Below are positions 9,887 to 18,112 of a DNA stretch of 64,000 nucleotides, piece by piece. The stretch's first letter is position 1. Every line of letters begins with the position of its first letter. Source of the DNA: Agarilytica sp045430345. GTDB lineage: Bacteria; Pseudomonadota; Gammaproteobacteria; Pseudomonadales; Cellvibrionaceae. The stretch is taken from positions 1,354,953 to 1,418,952 of the forward strand of contig JAILXT010000001.1 in assembly GCA_045430345.1 (NCBI GenBank), in the 5' to 3' direction. The notes below the pieces were generated by a model. That model made no database searches. It had not been told where the DNA came from and saw nothing but the letters and a program-made list of their open reading frames with translations. A program made the translations under genes and the position numbers.

Positions 9887-9900
9887 TTGATTTTGATCAA
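9887..9900 (+). promoter_or_regulatory. Perfect FNR/Anr box
   Basis: TTGAT-TTTG-ATCAA, an exact match to the FNR/Anr consensus TTGATnnnnATCAA, lying between cobB and the HemN-like gene. A -10-like TAAACT follows at 9922-9927. The distance from box centre to the predicted start site (about 9934-9935) is the classic -41.5 spacing of FNR-activated class II promoters. The fnr gene itself is 1 kb downstream. This supports anaerobic activation of the HemN-like gene. Confidence 0.85.
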
Positions 9901-9935
9901 TCTATGCCCCAGTACAAACACTAAACTGCTGGGCC

Positions 9936-10754
9936 ATGGATTCCAAAAGCTCGTCATCAAAGGTGACTCACTTGCCCTACTCAAAACGTCCGCACCATGG
10001 AGGCCCCTATCTCGCGTTAATTGAGGAGATATCTCTTGTGCCTGTTCGTCCAGTAAGGCTTGTTATCGATTGCTTACGATTCGAGAAGATTAACAAGTCA
10101 AGCGTGTCTTTTTCAGAGTTTATTAAGGATGAAATACAGTTATGGTCAAACGCCCTAGGCCAACGCACCATTAAATCGCTTTTTTTATTCCACCCCTACC
10201 ACCTGCTAGCTCCCTTTGAACTCACGCGGGTACTTCACCTTATCGCAAGCGCATTTCACATACCCGATGAAGGACAGCAAGATAAAAATTTCGCGGTTAT
10301 ATCTGAAAGCGACCACATTAATGTTAACCATCTAGCGCTTTCAAAAGGGTTGGGGTTTTCAAACTTCCAAATCGTGGTCAAACCTCAACAGCAAAACGAT
10401 TTGGAGTCACTAACCAAAAAAATACGCCTACTTAGGGAATATAGCGTCAACTCCATTGGCGTTCAATTATTACATTCTGACTGCCTAGGTGAAACCCGAG
10501 ACAAGATCAAACGCATTGAAGCCTACTGCCAACCCGACTACATCTGCTTGGGGCATACCCTTGATAGCTTAGACATTGTCTCTGACAACGGAACCTCTTT
10601 TAGCAATACGCTACAAGATGATGAGGTAGACGTATTGGAGCTCGGACCAGAAGGACGAAGTTCGATAGGTGACATAACCATAGAAAACTACTGTTGTGCG
10701 GATAAATATCGCACTTCACTTGAGCAGAAACGCCTCCCGATCCACACCCATTAA
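9936..10754 (+). CDS. HemN-like protein lacking the radical-SAM cysteine cluster (putative pseudoenzyme)
   Basis: 272 residues from ATG 9936. The order of segments parallels oxygen-independent coproporphyrinogen III oxidase (HemN): a first strand after RPVRLVIDC where HemN has RPLSLYVHIPFC, then FIKDEIQLW (HemN YLDALEQEI), FHPYHLLAPFELTRVLHLI (HemN WGGGTPTYL...ISRLMKLL), GLGFSNFQIVV (HemN GFNRLSMGV) and QPDYICLGHTLD (HemN NPDRLSVFNYAH). The CxxxCxxC cluster motif and the GGGTP loop are absent. It is shorter than HemN (about 455 residues), lacking the C-terminal domain. Adjacent fnr and the upstream FNR box match the usual Anr-hemN setting. If transcription starts near 9934 the ATG would be leaderless; GTG at 10038 behind GAGGAG is an alternative start. 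Confidence 0.6.
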   Translation: MDSKSSSSKVTHLPYSKRPHHGGPYLALIEEISLVPVRPVRLVIDCLRFEKINKSSVSFSEFIKDEIQLWSNALGQRTIKSLFLFHPYHLLAPFELTRVLHLIASAFHIPDEGQQDKNFAVISESDHINVNHLALSKGLGFSNFQIVVKPQQQNDLESLTKKIRLLREYSVNSIGVQLLHSDCLGETRDKIKRIEAYCQPDYICLGHTLDSLDIVSDNGTSFSNTLQDDEVDVLELGPEGRSSIGDITIENYCCADKYRTSLEQKRLPIHTH

Positions 10755-10852
10755 CGTCCTAAGCGCTGTCTAAGCTAACGACATCACCTCCCTGCCCTAT
10801 CAAATATCCAAAAGAATCGTCCTAATCCACTTATCTGCCTCAAAAAAAGCAG

Positions 10853-10858
10853 TATAAT
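10853..10858 (+). promoter_or_regulatory. Probable -10 element of the fnr promoter
   Basis: TATAAT consensus hexamer 29 nt before the GTG at 10887. A poor -35 (TTATCT-like) lies 16 nt further upstream. No FNR box is visible in this gap. Confidence 0.45.
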
Positions 10859-10886
10859 CCCCAGCAAAACTCCTGAGCCAAATACA

Positions 10887-11633
10887 GTGCCTAACGCTAT
10901 GAATATTCCTTCGGTAGAAAAACGCTGTCACTCTAACCCAGAGATCAATTGCGGAGATTGCCGACTCGCTTCTATTTGCCTCCCTATTAGTTTACAAATT
11001 GAAGACATCGATAAATTAGACGATATCATTCAGCGCGGCCGTCCTATACATAAAGCCGATCATATTTATTACGCAGGGGATGACTTTACCTCCGTCTACG
11101 CACTTCGTTCTGGTGCCGTAAAAACCGTAAAAGTCACCGAGGATGGCGAAGAACAAATTACCGGTTTTTATCTACCGGGTGAAATACTCGGCATGGATGG
11201 TTTGGCCACCAACCACCACTGCAATTCCGCCATCGCACTCGAAACATCGGCGATTTGTGAAATACCCTTTACTCGCCTAGAAGAACTCAGTACTCAGCTC
11301 CCAACACTGCAACGACGATTTTTCCAGTTAATGAGTAAGGAAATCACTCAGGACCAACAATTAATCACATTACTAAGTAAAAACAGCGCGGAAGAACGTA
11401 TTGGCGCCATTTTACTGAGCATATCTTCACGAAATCATAACCGAGGTCTATCACCGCTCGACTTCTTCTTGCCCATGTCCCGCTCTGATATTGGTAACTA
11501 CCTCGGCTTGACCATCGAAACAGTCAGCCGCGTATTCAGCCGCCTAAATAAATTAGACATTATTGAACTCGATAAAAAACATGTCGTGATTAAAGACCTT
11601 GATGCGCTAAAAAACCTCTCTTCTACACTATAA
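10887..11633 (+). CDS. fnr: FNR/Anr-family oxygen-sensing transcriptional regulator
   Basis: 248 residues from GTG 10887 (or 244 from ATG 10899). The N-terminal cluster Cys22-x2-Cys25-x5-Cys31 and Cys112 are the expected four [4Fe-4S] ligands; an extra Cys14 precedes them. A cNMP-binding-like beta roll follows (about 50-130), then the dimer helix and a helix-turn-helix whose recognition helix contains ETVSR, the residues that read TTGAT half-sites. It should activate anaerobic or microaerobic genes, including the HemN-like gene whose box lies at 9887-9900. It is followed after 29 nt by the DUF4202 gene, so both may be co-transcribed. Confidence 0.95.
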   Translation: MPNAMNIPSVEKRCHSNPEINCGDCRLASICLPISLQIEDIDKLDDIIQRGRPIHKADHIYYAGDDFTSVYALRSGAVKTVKVTEDGEEQITGFYLPGEILGMDGLATNHHCNSAIALETSAICEIPFTRLEELSTQLPTLQRRFFQLMSKEITQDQQLITLLSKNSAEERIGAILLSISSRNHNRGLSPLDFFLPMSRSDIGNYLGLTIETVSRVFSRLNKLDIIELDKKHVVIKDLDALKNLSSTL

Positions 11634-11662
11634 CCCCCCTTACCTAACCGGTAGCGAACCCC

Positions 11663-12250
11663 ATGACAAATCCCGACAAGTTGGCCGTTGCTCTGGACGC
11701 AATTGATGCCGCAAATGCGCTCGATCCAAATAAAGAGATTATTCACGATACCGAAATACCAAAAGAGCTAATCTATGGGCAGCGCATGAGTGAAGTGCTC
11801 GGAGCATTTGCCCCAGAAGCGTCAGAACATCTCCAAATAGCCACACGAGCACAACATATTGAGCGATGGAAATCCGCAAGATCCGACTACCCTGAAGGTC
11901 GTAGCGGATACAAAAAATGGCGCTCTCAACTTTCCTTGTTTCACGCTCAGCGCGCAGGGGAGATCATGTCAGAAGCTGGCTATGAAGAAGCCGATGTTGA
12001 ACGCGTCAAATTCCTGGTTCAGAAACGCCAACTCAAACAAGATGTTGAAACGCAAACCCTCGAGGATGTCGCCTGTTTGGTGTTCTTAAAGCACTACTTC
12101 GTTGACTTTGCTGCGAAGCATAATGAGGAAAAGCTCATCGACATCGTGCAAAAGACATGGGGCAAAATGTCGGAAAACGGGCAAAGTACAGCGCTAAAAA
12201 TTGATTTTCCGGAAGAAATTTTAAGTATTTTGAAAAAATCTTTAGCGTAA
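11663..12250 (+). CDS. DUF4202 family protein
   Basis: 195 residues, soluble, without signal or membrane segments. It begins with DKLAVALDAIDAANALDPN and has an all-helical arrangement with His/Arg-rich motifs (TRAQHIERWK at about 61-70, YKKWRSQL, FHAQRAGEIM, VACLVFLKHY). These recurring His and Asp residues recall HD-type metal-binding helices, which is inference only. I recognise it as the DUF4202 family, whose biochemical role is not established. Its position 29 nt behind fnr suggests, but does not prove, coupling to redox control. Confidence 0.8.
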   Translation: MTNPDKLAVALDAIDAANALDPNKEIIHDTEIPKELIYGQRMSEVLGAFAPEASEHLQIATRAQHIERWKSARSDYPEGRSGYKKWRSQLSLFHAQRAGEIMSEAGYEEADVERVKFLVQKRQLKQDVETQTLEDVACLVFLKHYFVDFAAKHNEEKLIDIVQKTWGKMSENGQSTALKIDFPEEILSILKKSLA

Positions 12251-12713
12251 AATCTCTTGTAAGAATGTCTGACACCCAACTGGTTGTTTTTTATGCCGAA
12301 GCCCGATAAATACTGGCTTACACGGCAATCCTTATCGAAAAAAGCGTATTCATTTTATTGAAAGATGTTTTAGGCGCCGCAGGCTACAAGCGGGGTCTGA
12401 GCATATTTCATGTTTTACGCGCCAAAACACTATCGCTTCCATCGAGTTTGAGATCAAACTTTTCAAGAAAGCCGCCTAAAACCCTTACACCATCTATATG
12501 TGTCAAAAAAAACCACAGGATATCGATTTCATCGGTTTTTGATATTACCAATCGTAAGGCTCGCAAGGTGACACTTCAATACTCATGCATAACGCCCTGA
12601 CGCTCGGCGAAGCTTGCGACGTTAGGGGTGTTGACAACACTCCATCCCTTGTTTTTAATTAATGTGAACCCGCGCACAAAAGACATGTGACAAGCGACAC
12701 CTTTGAGCAAGAG
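12251..12713. other. About 460-nt gap without a convincing gene
   Basis: Several short open frames exist but none has a ribosome site or recognisable product. Near the right end (12586-12627) GCATAAC and GTTAGGG stand 41 nt apart around an imperfect palindrome; this is shorter than any usual attC and is not called as one. Confidence 0.4.
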
Positions 12714-13250
12714 ATGAACACTATGAAGAAGATAATTTGCATCGCCCTCATTGCCATGACCGTGATCAGCCAACAAGTATATAGCTGCGATGAAGATTGC
12801 TTAAGAGAGAAAGCGCAAGCGACCCACAGCGTCACGTTCCCAGGCTATTTAACGTGGAAGTACTGTGACGGTATCGCAATGGATTTTATGACATCAGCCG
12901 TCCGCAGCTTAGATTCATACCGTTCTAAGCACTTCAATACGAAGTACAAAGGCCCGCTAAAAAACACAAAGAACTATTTGGCTCAGCGTAAAGACTGGTT
13001 GCTAGAGTGTGACAACTACATGAAGCTCACTAAAGAGTCGCGCATCTTCAATGATGATAAAACGACCCAAAAGATCTTCGCTTCTATCGATACAGTAAAC
13101 AGTGAATTCGGTGCTCTGATTCAAGGCGCTTCATATTCATCTGACGAAGATGCTAAAGAGGTCATGGACCAAAAAATCGATACTTTGTTTCAACTCGTTG
13201 AAGATCACAAGACGATCATGCATCTTAAAGGCCGCTACGTAGTTCGATAA
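12714..13250 (+). CDS. Secreted or periplasmic protein of unknown function
   Basis: Start taken at ATG 12714 (178 residues); the ATG at 12723 (MKKIICIALIAM) is equally possible, and the longer frame to 12687 would spoil the signal peptide. The signal peptide ends near QQVYSC. The mature part has four cysteines (CDEDC at the start, KYC, LEC), suggesting two disulfides, and is otherwise charged and helical (AVRSLDSYRSKHF, NYLAQRKDWLL). I do not recognise the family. It is followed by a strong bidirectional terminator. Confidence 0.7.
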   Translation: MNTMKKIICIALIAMTVISQQVYSCDEDCLREKAQATHSVTFPGYLTWKYCDGIAMDFMTSAVRSLDSYRSKHFNTKYKGPLKNTKNYLAQRKDWLLECDNYMKLTKESRIFNDDKTTQKIFASIDTVNSEFGALIQGASYSSDEDAKEVMDQKIDTLFQLVEDHKTIMHLKGRYVVR

Positions 13251-13276
13251 CACACTTCGCTTCGGCAAAACCTTCA

Positions 13277-13312
13277 CAAAAAAGGCCCGCTCAATTGAGC
13301 GGGCCTTTTTTT
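13277..13312. terminator. Bidirectional intrinsic terminator between the secreted protein and guaA
   Basis: Perfect palindrome with GGCCCGCTCAATTGAGCGGGCC flanked by AAAAAA on the left and TTTTTTT on the right, so it can end both the plus-strand gene and minus-strand guaA. Confidence 0.92.
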
Positions 13313-13348
13313 ATAAGCGCGTTTTATGTTTCAGTATTTTGCAGTAAA

Positions 13349-14926
13349 TCATTCCCACTCAATAGTGGCAGGCGGTTTACTCGATACATCATAACTAACA
13401 CGAGACACGCCCGATACTTCGTTAATAATCCGGTTAGAGACTTTCTCTAACAAATCGTATGGGAGGTGTGCCCAGCGAGCCGTCATAAAGTCCACCGTCT
13501 CCACGGCACGCAGTGCAACAACCCATTCATATCGACGTGCGTCACCGACGACACCCACGGATTTCACCGGTAAAAACACGGCAAAGGCTTGGCTCGTTTT
13601 GTGGTACCAATCCGCGTTATGCAGCTCTTCTAGAAAGATTGCATCCGCATCACGAAGAATATCAGCATATTCTCTTTTAACTTCGCCTAAGATCCTCACC
13701 CCTAAACCAGGACCCGGGAATGGATGGCGGTATACCATGTCGTAGGGAAGCCCTAGCTCTAAGCCAATTTTTCGGACTTCGTCCTTAAATAGCTCTCTTA
13801 AGGGCTCAACAAGTTCAAAGGCCATATCGTCAGGCAAGCCCCCCACGTTGTGGTGAGATTTGATGACGTGCGCTTTACCCGTCTTAGCCGCTGCAGATTC
13901 GATCACATCAGGGTAAATCGTGCCCTGAGCCAGCCACTTAACGTCCGTTAACTTAGCGGCCTCATCATCAAAAACATCGATAAAAGTATTGCCGATAATT
14001 TTGCGCTTTTGCTCGGGGTCAGAAATACCAACCAAACGACTCAAAAAGCGTTCTTCAGAGTCAGAGCGTATGACCTTAACGCCCATATTTTTAGCGAACA
14101 TATCCATGACCTGATCGCCTTCATTTTTTCTCAGCAGGCCATTATCGACAAACACACAAGTCAGCTTATCTCCGATGGCTTTATGCAAAAGCGCAGCAAC
14201 CACGGAAGAATCTACTCCACCAGACAAGCCCAATAGCACCTTATCTTCGCCAACCTGCTCACGAACTCGCTCAATAGCGTCTTCTACAATGTTGGCTGGT
14301 GTCCATAGCGCATCACATTCGCACATTTGTAATACAAAGTGCTCGAAAATACGCTGCCCCTGCAAGGTGTGCGTCACTTCTGGATGAAACTGTACACCGT
14401 AAAACCGCTTTTCTTTCCATACCATACCGGCAATTGGGCAAGACTCTGTAGAGGCGATCACTTCAAACTGCTCAGGAACTTGAGTGACTTTATCACCATG
14501 ACTCATCCACACATCAAGTAGCGAACTACCACCCTGATCAACATGGTCTCTAATATCGTGGAATAACGGGTTTTCAGTTTCTACTTTAATCTGAGCGTAA
14601 CCGAACTCCTGCACATTGGAGCCTTGTACCTTGCCGCCAAACTGCACGGCCATCGTCTGCATGCCGTAGCAAATACCGAGGACGGGAACACCTAACTCAA
14701 AAACGATACCCGGCGCTCGGGGGGAATTTTCAGCAACGGTGGATTCTGGGCTACCCGCGAGAATCACACCTTTCGGGTTGAAGGCTTTGATCTCTTCGTC
14801 ACTCATGTCAAAGGCACGAATTTCAGAATACACCCCGATCTCTCTCACTCGACGCGCAATCAACTGAGTATATTGCGAACCGAAATCAAGAATGAGAATA
14901 CGTTGGGAATGGATATCCTGGGTCAT
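13349..14926 (-). CDS. guaA: GMP synthase (glutamine-hydrolysing)
   Basis: 525 residues, full length. It aminates XMP to GMP. A class I glutamine amidotransferase domain (1-200) has nucleophile Cys in GICYGMQTM and catalytic His/Glu in FHPEVTHT; the PP-loop ATP pyrophosphatase domain has SGGVDSSV; the C-terminal dimer domain contains HPFPGPGLGVRILG and ends PPATIEWE. It lies 84 nt downstream of guaB, the usual guaBA operon. Confidence 0.98.
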   Translation of the reverse strand: MTQDIHSQRILILDFGSQYTQLIARRVREIGVYSEIRAFDMSDEEIKAFNPKGVILAGSPESTVAENSPRAPGIVFELGVPVLGICYGMQTMAVQFGGKVQGSNVQEFGYAQIKVETENPLFHDIRDHVDQGGSSLLDVWMSHGDKVTQVPEQFEVIASTESCPIAGMVWKEKRFYGVQFHPEVTHTLQGQRIFEHFVLQMCECDALWTPANIVEDAIERVREQVGEDKVLLGLSGGVDSSVVAALLHKAIGDKLTCVFVDNGLLRKNEGDQVMDMFAKNMGVKVIRSDSEERFLSRLVGISDPEQKRKIIGNTFIDVFDDEAAKLTDVKWLAQGTIYPDVIESAAAKTGKAHVIKSHHNVGGLPDDMAFELVEPLRELFKDEVRKIGLELGLPYDMVYRHPFPGPGLGVRILGEVKREYADILRDADAIFLEELHNADWYHKTSQAFAVFLPVKSVGVVGDARRYEWVVALRAVETVDFMTARWAHLPYDLLEKVSNRIINEVSGVSRVSYDVSSKPPATIEWE

Positions 14927-15010
14927 GAGCTTTGAAGCCTTTGGTTTGTTTCTGAATGGATATAGAAGGAGCTGGATACCAACTCCTTTACTTTGGACTT
15001 TTGGAGACGA

Positions 15011-16486
15011 TTAACGGCCTGAAACCGGATAGTTGGGCGCTTCTTTCGTAATACTAACGTCGTGTACATGGCTTTCTCCCATCCCGGCAGAAGTCACACG
15101 AACGAACTCAGGGCGTGTTCGCATGGTATTCATATCCTTAGAACCTGTGTAACCCATCGCGGCTCTTAGCCCGCCCATAAGTTGATGCACGACGGCGCTA
15201 ATCGGGCCTTTGTAGGGTACACGGCCTTCAATACCTTCGGGAACAAGCTTTTCAGCTCCCTGGCTAGAATCTTGGAAATAGCGATCGGAAGAGCCCTGCG
15301 TCTTAGACATAGCGCCCAAAGACCCCATACCGCGATAGGACTTATAAGTACGACCTTGGTAGAGCTCCACTTCACCAGGCGCCTCTTCGGTACCTGCGAA
15401 CATAGAGCCCATCATGATAGCGCTCGCGCCCGCCGCCACAGCTTTGGCCACATCGCCAGAAAACCTGACGCCACCATCTGCAATAGCCGGCACTCCGGTA
15501 CCTTCTAATGCCGCGACGACATTAGATATCGCTGAAATTTGCGGAACGCCAACACCCGTAACGATACGTGTTGTGCAAATAGAGCCGGGGCCAATGCCCA
15601 CTTTAACGCCATCAGCCCCTGCTTCAACTAGCGCTTTTGCAGCAGCGCCCGTTGCGATATTACCGCCGATAACTTGAACCGAAGGGTAATCTTTTTTCGT
15701 CTTGCGCACCCGCTCAATCACATTGCGGTGATGACCGTGAGCGGTATCTACGACGATTACGTCCACACCCGCGTTTACTAAAGCAGCAACACGATCATCG
15801 GTGTCTGGGCTTGTGCCAACACAAGCACCAACGCGCAAACGACCATCATTGTCTTTACACGCGTTCGGGTAAGTTTCTGCCTTGTTCATATCTTTCACGG
15901 TGATCAACCCGCACAGCTCAAAAGCATCGTTTACAACAAGGACTTTCTCAATGCGGTGCTTGTGAAGAAGTGTTCGGACTTCATCCGCTGGCGCGCCTTC
16001 TTTCACCGTCACCAATTTTTCTTTTGGTGTCATGATACTGGCAACGCTAGCACTTAAATTCGTTTCAAAGCGTACATCTCGCCCTGTCACAATACCCACG
16101 AGATCGCCATCATGCATCACGGGCACACCCGAAATATTGTGGCGTCGCGTTAAGGCAATCAGTTCATCGATGCTGGCATCTGAATCAATCGTAATGGGGT
16201 CTTTTACAACACCGGCTTCAAACTTTTTAACCGCATGCACTTCTTCGGCTTGCGCCTCAACCGACATGCTTTTATGAATAATACCGATGCCGCCTTCTTG
16301 CGCTATAGCGATAGCTAAACGAGATTCCGTTACGGTATCCATCGCGGCAGAAATAAGAGGAATATTGAGCGAGATCCCACGAGTAATCTGGGTTTTGAGA
16401 TTCACTTCCTTGGCCGTTACTTCTGAAGCTCCAGGCACCAGTAGTACGTCGTCAAATGTGAGTGCTTCCTCAGAAATTCTTAACAT
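15011..16486 (-). CDS. guaB: Inosine-5'-monophosphate dehydrogenase
   Basis: 491 residues. It oxidises IMP to XMP with NAD, the branch step to guanine nucleotides. A TIM barrel is interrupted by two CBS domains (about 95-205; SIMTPKEKLVTV, VLVVND). The catalytic loop GSICTTRIVTGVGVPQ holds the nucleophilic Cys, followed by DGGVRFSGD and the flap region YRGMGSLGAM. First gene of guaBA; the 176 nt to divergent xseA should contain its promoter. Confidence 0.98.
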   Translation of the reverse strand: MLRISEEALTFDDVLLVPGASEVTAKEVNLKTQITRGISLNIPLISAAMDTVTESRLAIAIAQEGGIGIIHKSMSVEAQAEEVHAVKKFEAGVVKDPITIDSDASIDELIALTRRHNISGVPVMHDGDLVGIVTGRDVRFETNLSASVASIMTPKEKLVTVKEGAPADEVRTLLHKHRIEKVLVVNDAFELCGLITVKDMNKAETYPNACKDNDGRLRVGACVGTSPDTDDRVAALVNAGVDVIVVDTAHGHHRNVIERVRKTKKDYPSVQVIGGNIATGAAAKALVEAGADGVKVGIGPGSICTTRIVTGVGVPQISAISNVVAALEGTGVPAIADGGVRFSGDVAKAVAAGASAIMMGSMFAGTEEAPGEVELYQGRTYKSYRGMGSLGAMSKTQGSSDRYFQDSSQGAEKLVPEGIEGRVPYKGPISAVVHQLMGGLRAAMGYTGSKDMNTMRTRPEFVRVTSAGMGESHVHDVSITKEAPNYPVSGR

Positions 16487-16698
16487 GGCCTAAACACCTC
16501 TGGAATTATGCGGCGTGAGAAAAGCGCGTCATTATAGCTATCTCGGAAGGGCCGGTAAACAAACGCTCGCCCTTCAACTGACACAATAACCAGGAAAAGG
16601 TGAATAAAGACGAGTTCCAAGGCTAACATTGATCTTTCACACGCTGTACACGCCGCAGTGGGATGCTAAACTCTCGTCTTTATACCAGAAGATCTCCC

Positions 16699-18063
16699 AT
16701 GACCGAGTACCGCCCGCCCAACGAAGACGATCTCCAAAACACGTTTTCGGTCTCAGAATTGAACCGAAAAGTGAAAGGCCTGCTGGAAATACATTTTCCA
16801 CTTATCTGGGTCGAGGGCGAAGTCTCCAATATTAGTAAGCCCGCATCCGGCCATTGGTACTTCACATTGAAAGACAGCGGCGCTCAGGTCAGCTGCGCCA
16901 TGTTTAAACGACGAAATTCCGCAGTCCCTTTCAAACCCAATGCCGGCGACCATCTAAAATTAAGAGCCCGCGTAAGCTTGTACGAAGGGCGAGGCGATTA
17001 TCAACTCATCGTCGAACACATGGAACAGGCGGGCTTTGGCTTGCTCCAAAGGCGCTATGAAGAACTCAAGGCCAAACTTCAATCCGAAGGCCTATTTGAC
17101 GACGATCAGAAGAAAGCACTCCCAAAACAAGCACGTCACCTTGCGGTAGTCACCTCCCCTACCGGTGCAGCGGTGCGCGATGTCCTATCTGTACTAGAAA
17201 GACGCTTTCCAGCATTGCCTATCACCATCATCCCAAGCCAGGTGCAGGGCGATGATGCGCCTGACCAGCTCGTTAACGCATTAACTAAAGCCGATAACGA
17301 CGAACGGTTCGATACCATTCTAATCTGTCGAGGCGGTGGCTCCATCGAAGACCTGTGGTCATTTAATAGCGAAGCCCTCGCCCGCAGTATCGCTGCATGT
17401 AAAACACCTGTCGTGTCTGCTGTTGGCCACGAAATAGATTTTACGATTGCCGACTTCGTCGCAGATATGCGTGCACCAACCCCCTCCGCTGCCGCCGAAC
17501 TCATTAGTGGAGACAGTGATGAGTTAGTGCTTTCATACTCGCGACTCCAAGCACAAATGCAGCGCTCAGTATCTCGTCGAATTAAGCACGCTTACGACAA
17601 ACTCGCTTTTTTACGTAGACAACTGAAACACCCTAGAGACAAGCTCGAACAGTGGCATCAGCGGCTCGACCATATTGAAACGCGACTTACCCACGCGCTG
17701 ACACGCCGCATTGAAGGAAAGTCACAACGTTATGCGTTGGTCGAACACCGCTTGAATAGCGCAAGCCCCTTAAGCGAAATTAAGCAAAAGCAACGAAACC
17801 TGAGCGATCTAACGACCCAACTCAACCAACAATTGAGAAAGCAATTCGACAATAAGCAGCTTCGCTTCAAACACCTCGTGTCTCAGTTGGATTTAGTCAG
17901 CCCTATCGCGACCATTAATCGTGGCTACAGCATCACACGAGACAAAGAAAATCATGTATTGCATTCGATCGATAAGGTAAATGTTGGTGACGAGATTTCG
18001 GTACGCATCAGTGATGGCACCTTGATTTCCACGGTAAAACAAAAAGCCCCACCATTAAGCTAA
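16699..18063 (+). CDS. xseA: Exodeoxyribonuclease VII large subunit
   Basis: 454 residues from ATG 16699, chosen over the frame's first ATG at 16663 because it has GAAG about 8 nt upstream and starts just before the conserved FSVSELNRKVKGLLE. An N-terminal OB fold (IWVEGEVSNI..ASGHWYFTLKD) is followed by the catalytic domain (SPTGAAVRDVL, ICRGGGSIEDLW, AVGHEIDFTIADFVAD, RAPTPSAAAEL), a long coiled coil and a C-terminal NRGYSIT motif. It degrades single-stranded DNA together with XseB, which is not in the window. Divergent from guaB. Confidence 0.97.
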   Translation: MTEYRPPNEDDLQNTFSVSELNRKVKGLLEIHFPLIWVEGEVSNISKPASGHWYFTLKDSGAQVSCAMFKRRNSAVPFKPNAGDHLKLRARVSLYEGRGDYQLIVEHMEQAGFGLLQRRYEELKAKLQSEGLFDDDQKKALPKQARHLAVVTSPTGAAVRDVLSVLERRFPALPITIIPSQVQGDDAPDQLVNALTKADNDERFDTILICRGGGSIEDLWSFNSEALARSIAACKTPVVSAVGHEIDFTIADFVADMRAPTPSAAAELISGDSDELVLSYSRLQAQMQRSVSRRIKHAYDKLAFLRRQLKHPRDKLEQWHQRLDHIETRLTHALTRRIEGKSQRYALVEHRLNSASPLSEIKQKQRNLSDLTTQLNQQLRKQFDNKQLRFKHLVSQLDLVSPIATINRGYSITRDKENHVLHSIDKVNVGDEISVRISDGTLISTVKQKAPPLS

Positions 18064-18112
18064 ACAATGCCACACTAAAATTAAACTAGGACAACTCGAA
18101 CACATAAGCTCT

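Noticed and set aside
12586..12627. GCATAAC...GTTAGGG arrangement resembling a solitary attC
   Set aside because: Only about 41 nt long, below the normal attC minimum, with an imperfect stem and no cassette gene or matching core nearby.
13413..16493. Long antisense frames over guaA and guaB
   Set aside because: Shadows of strongly conserved genes; no independent start signals or recognisable products.
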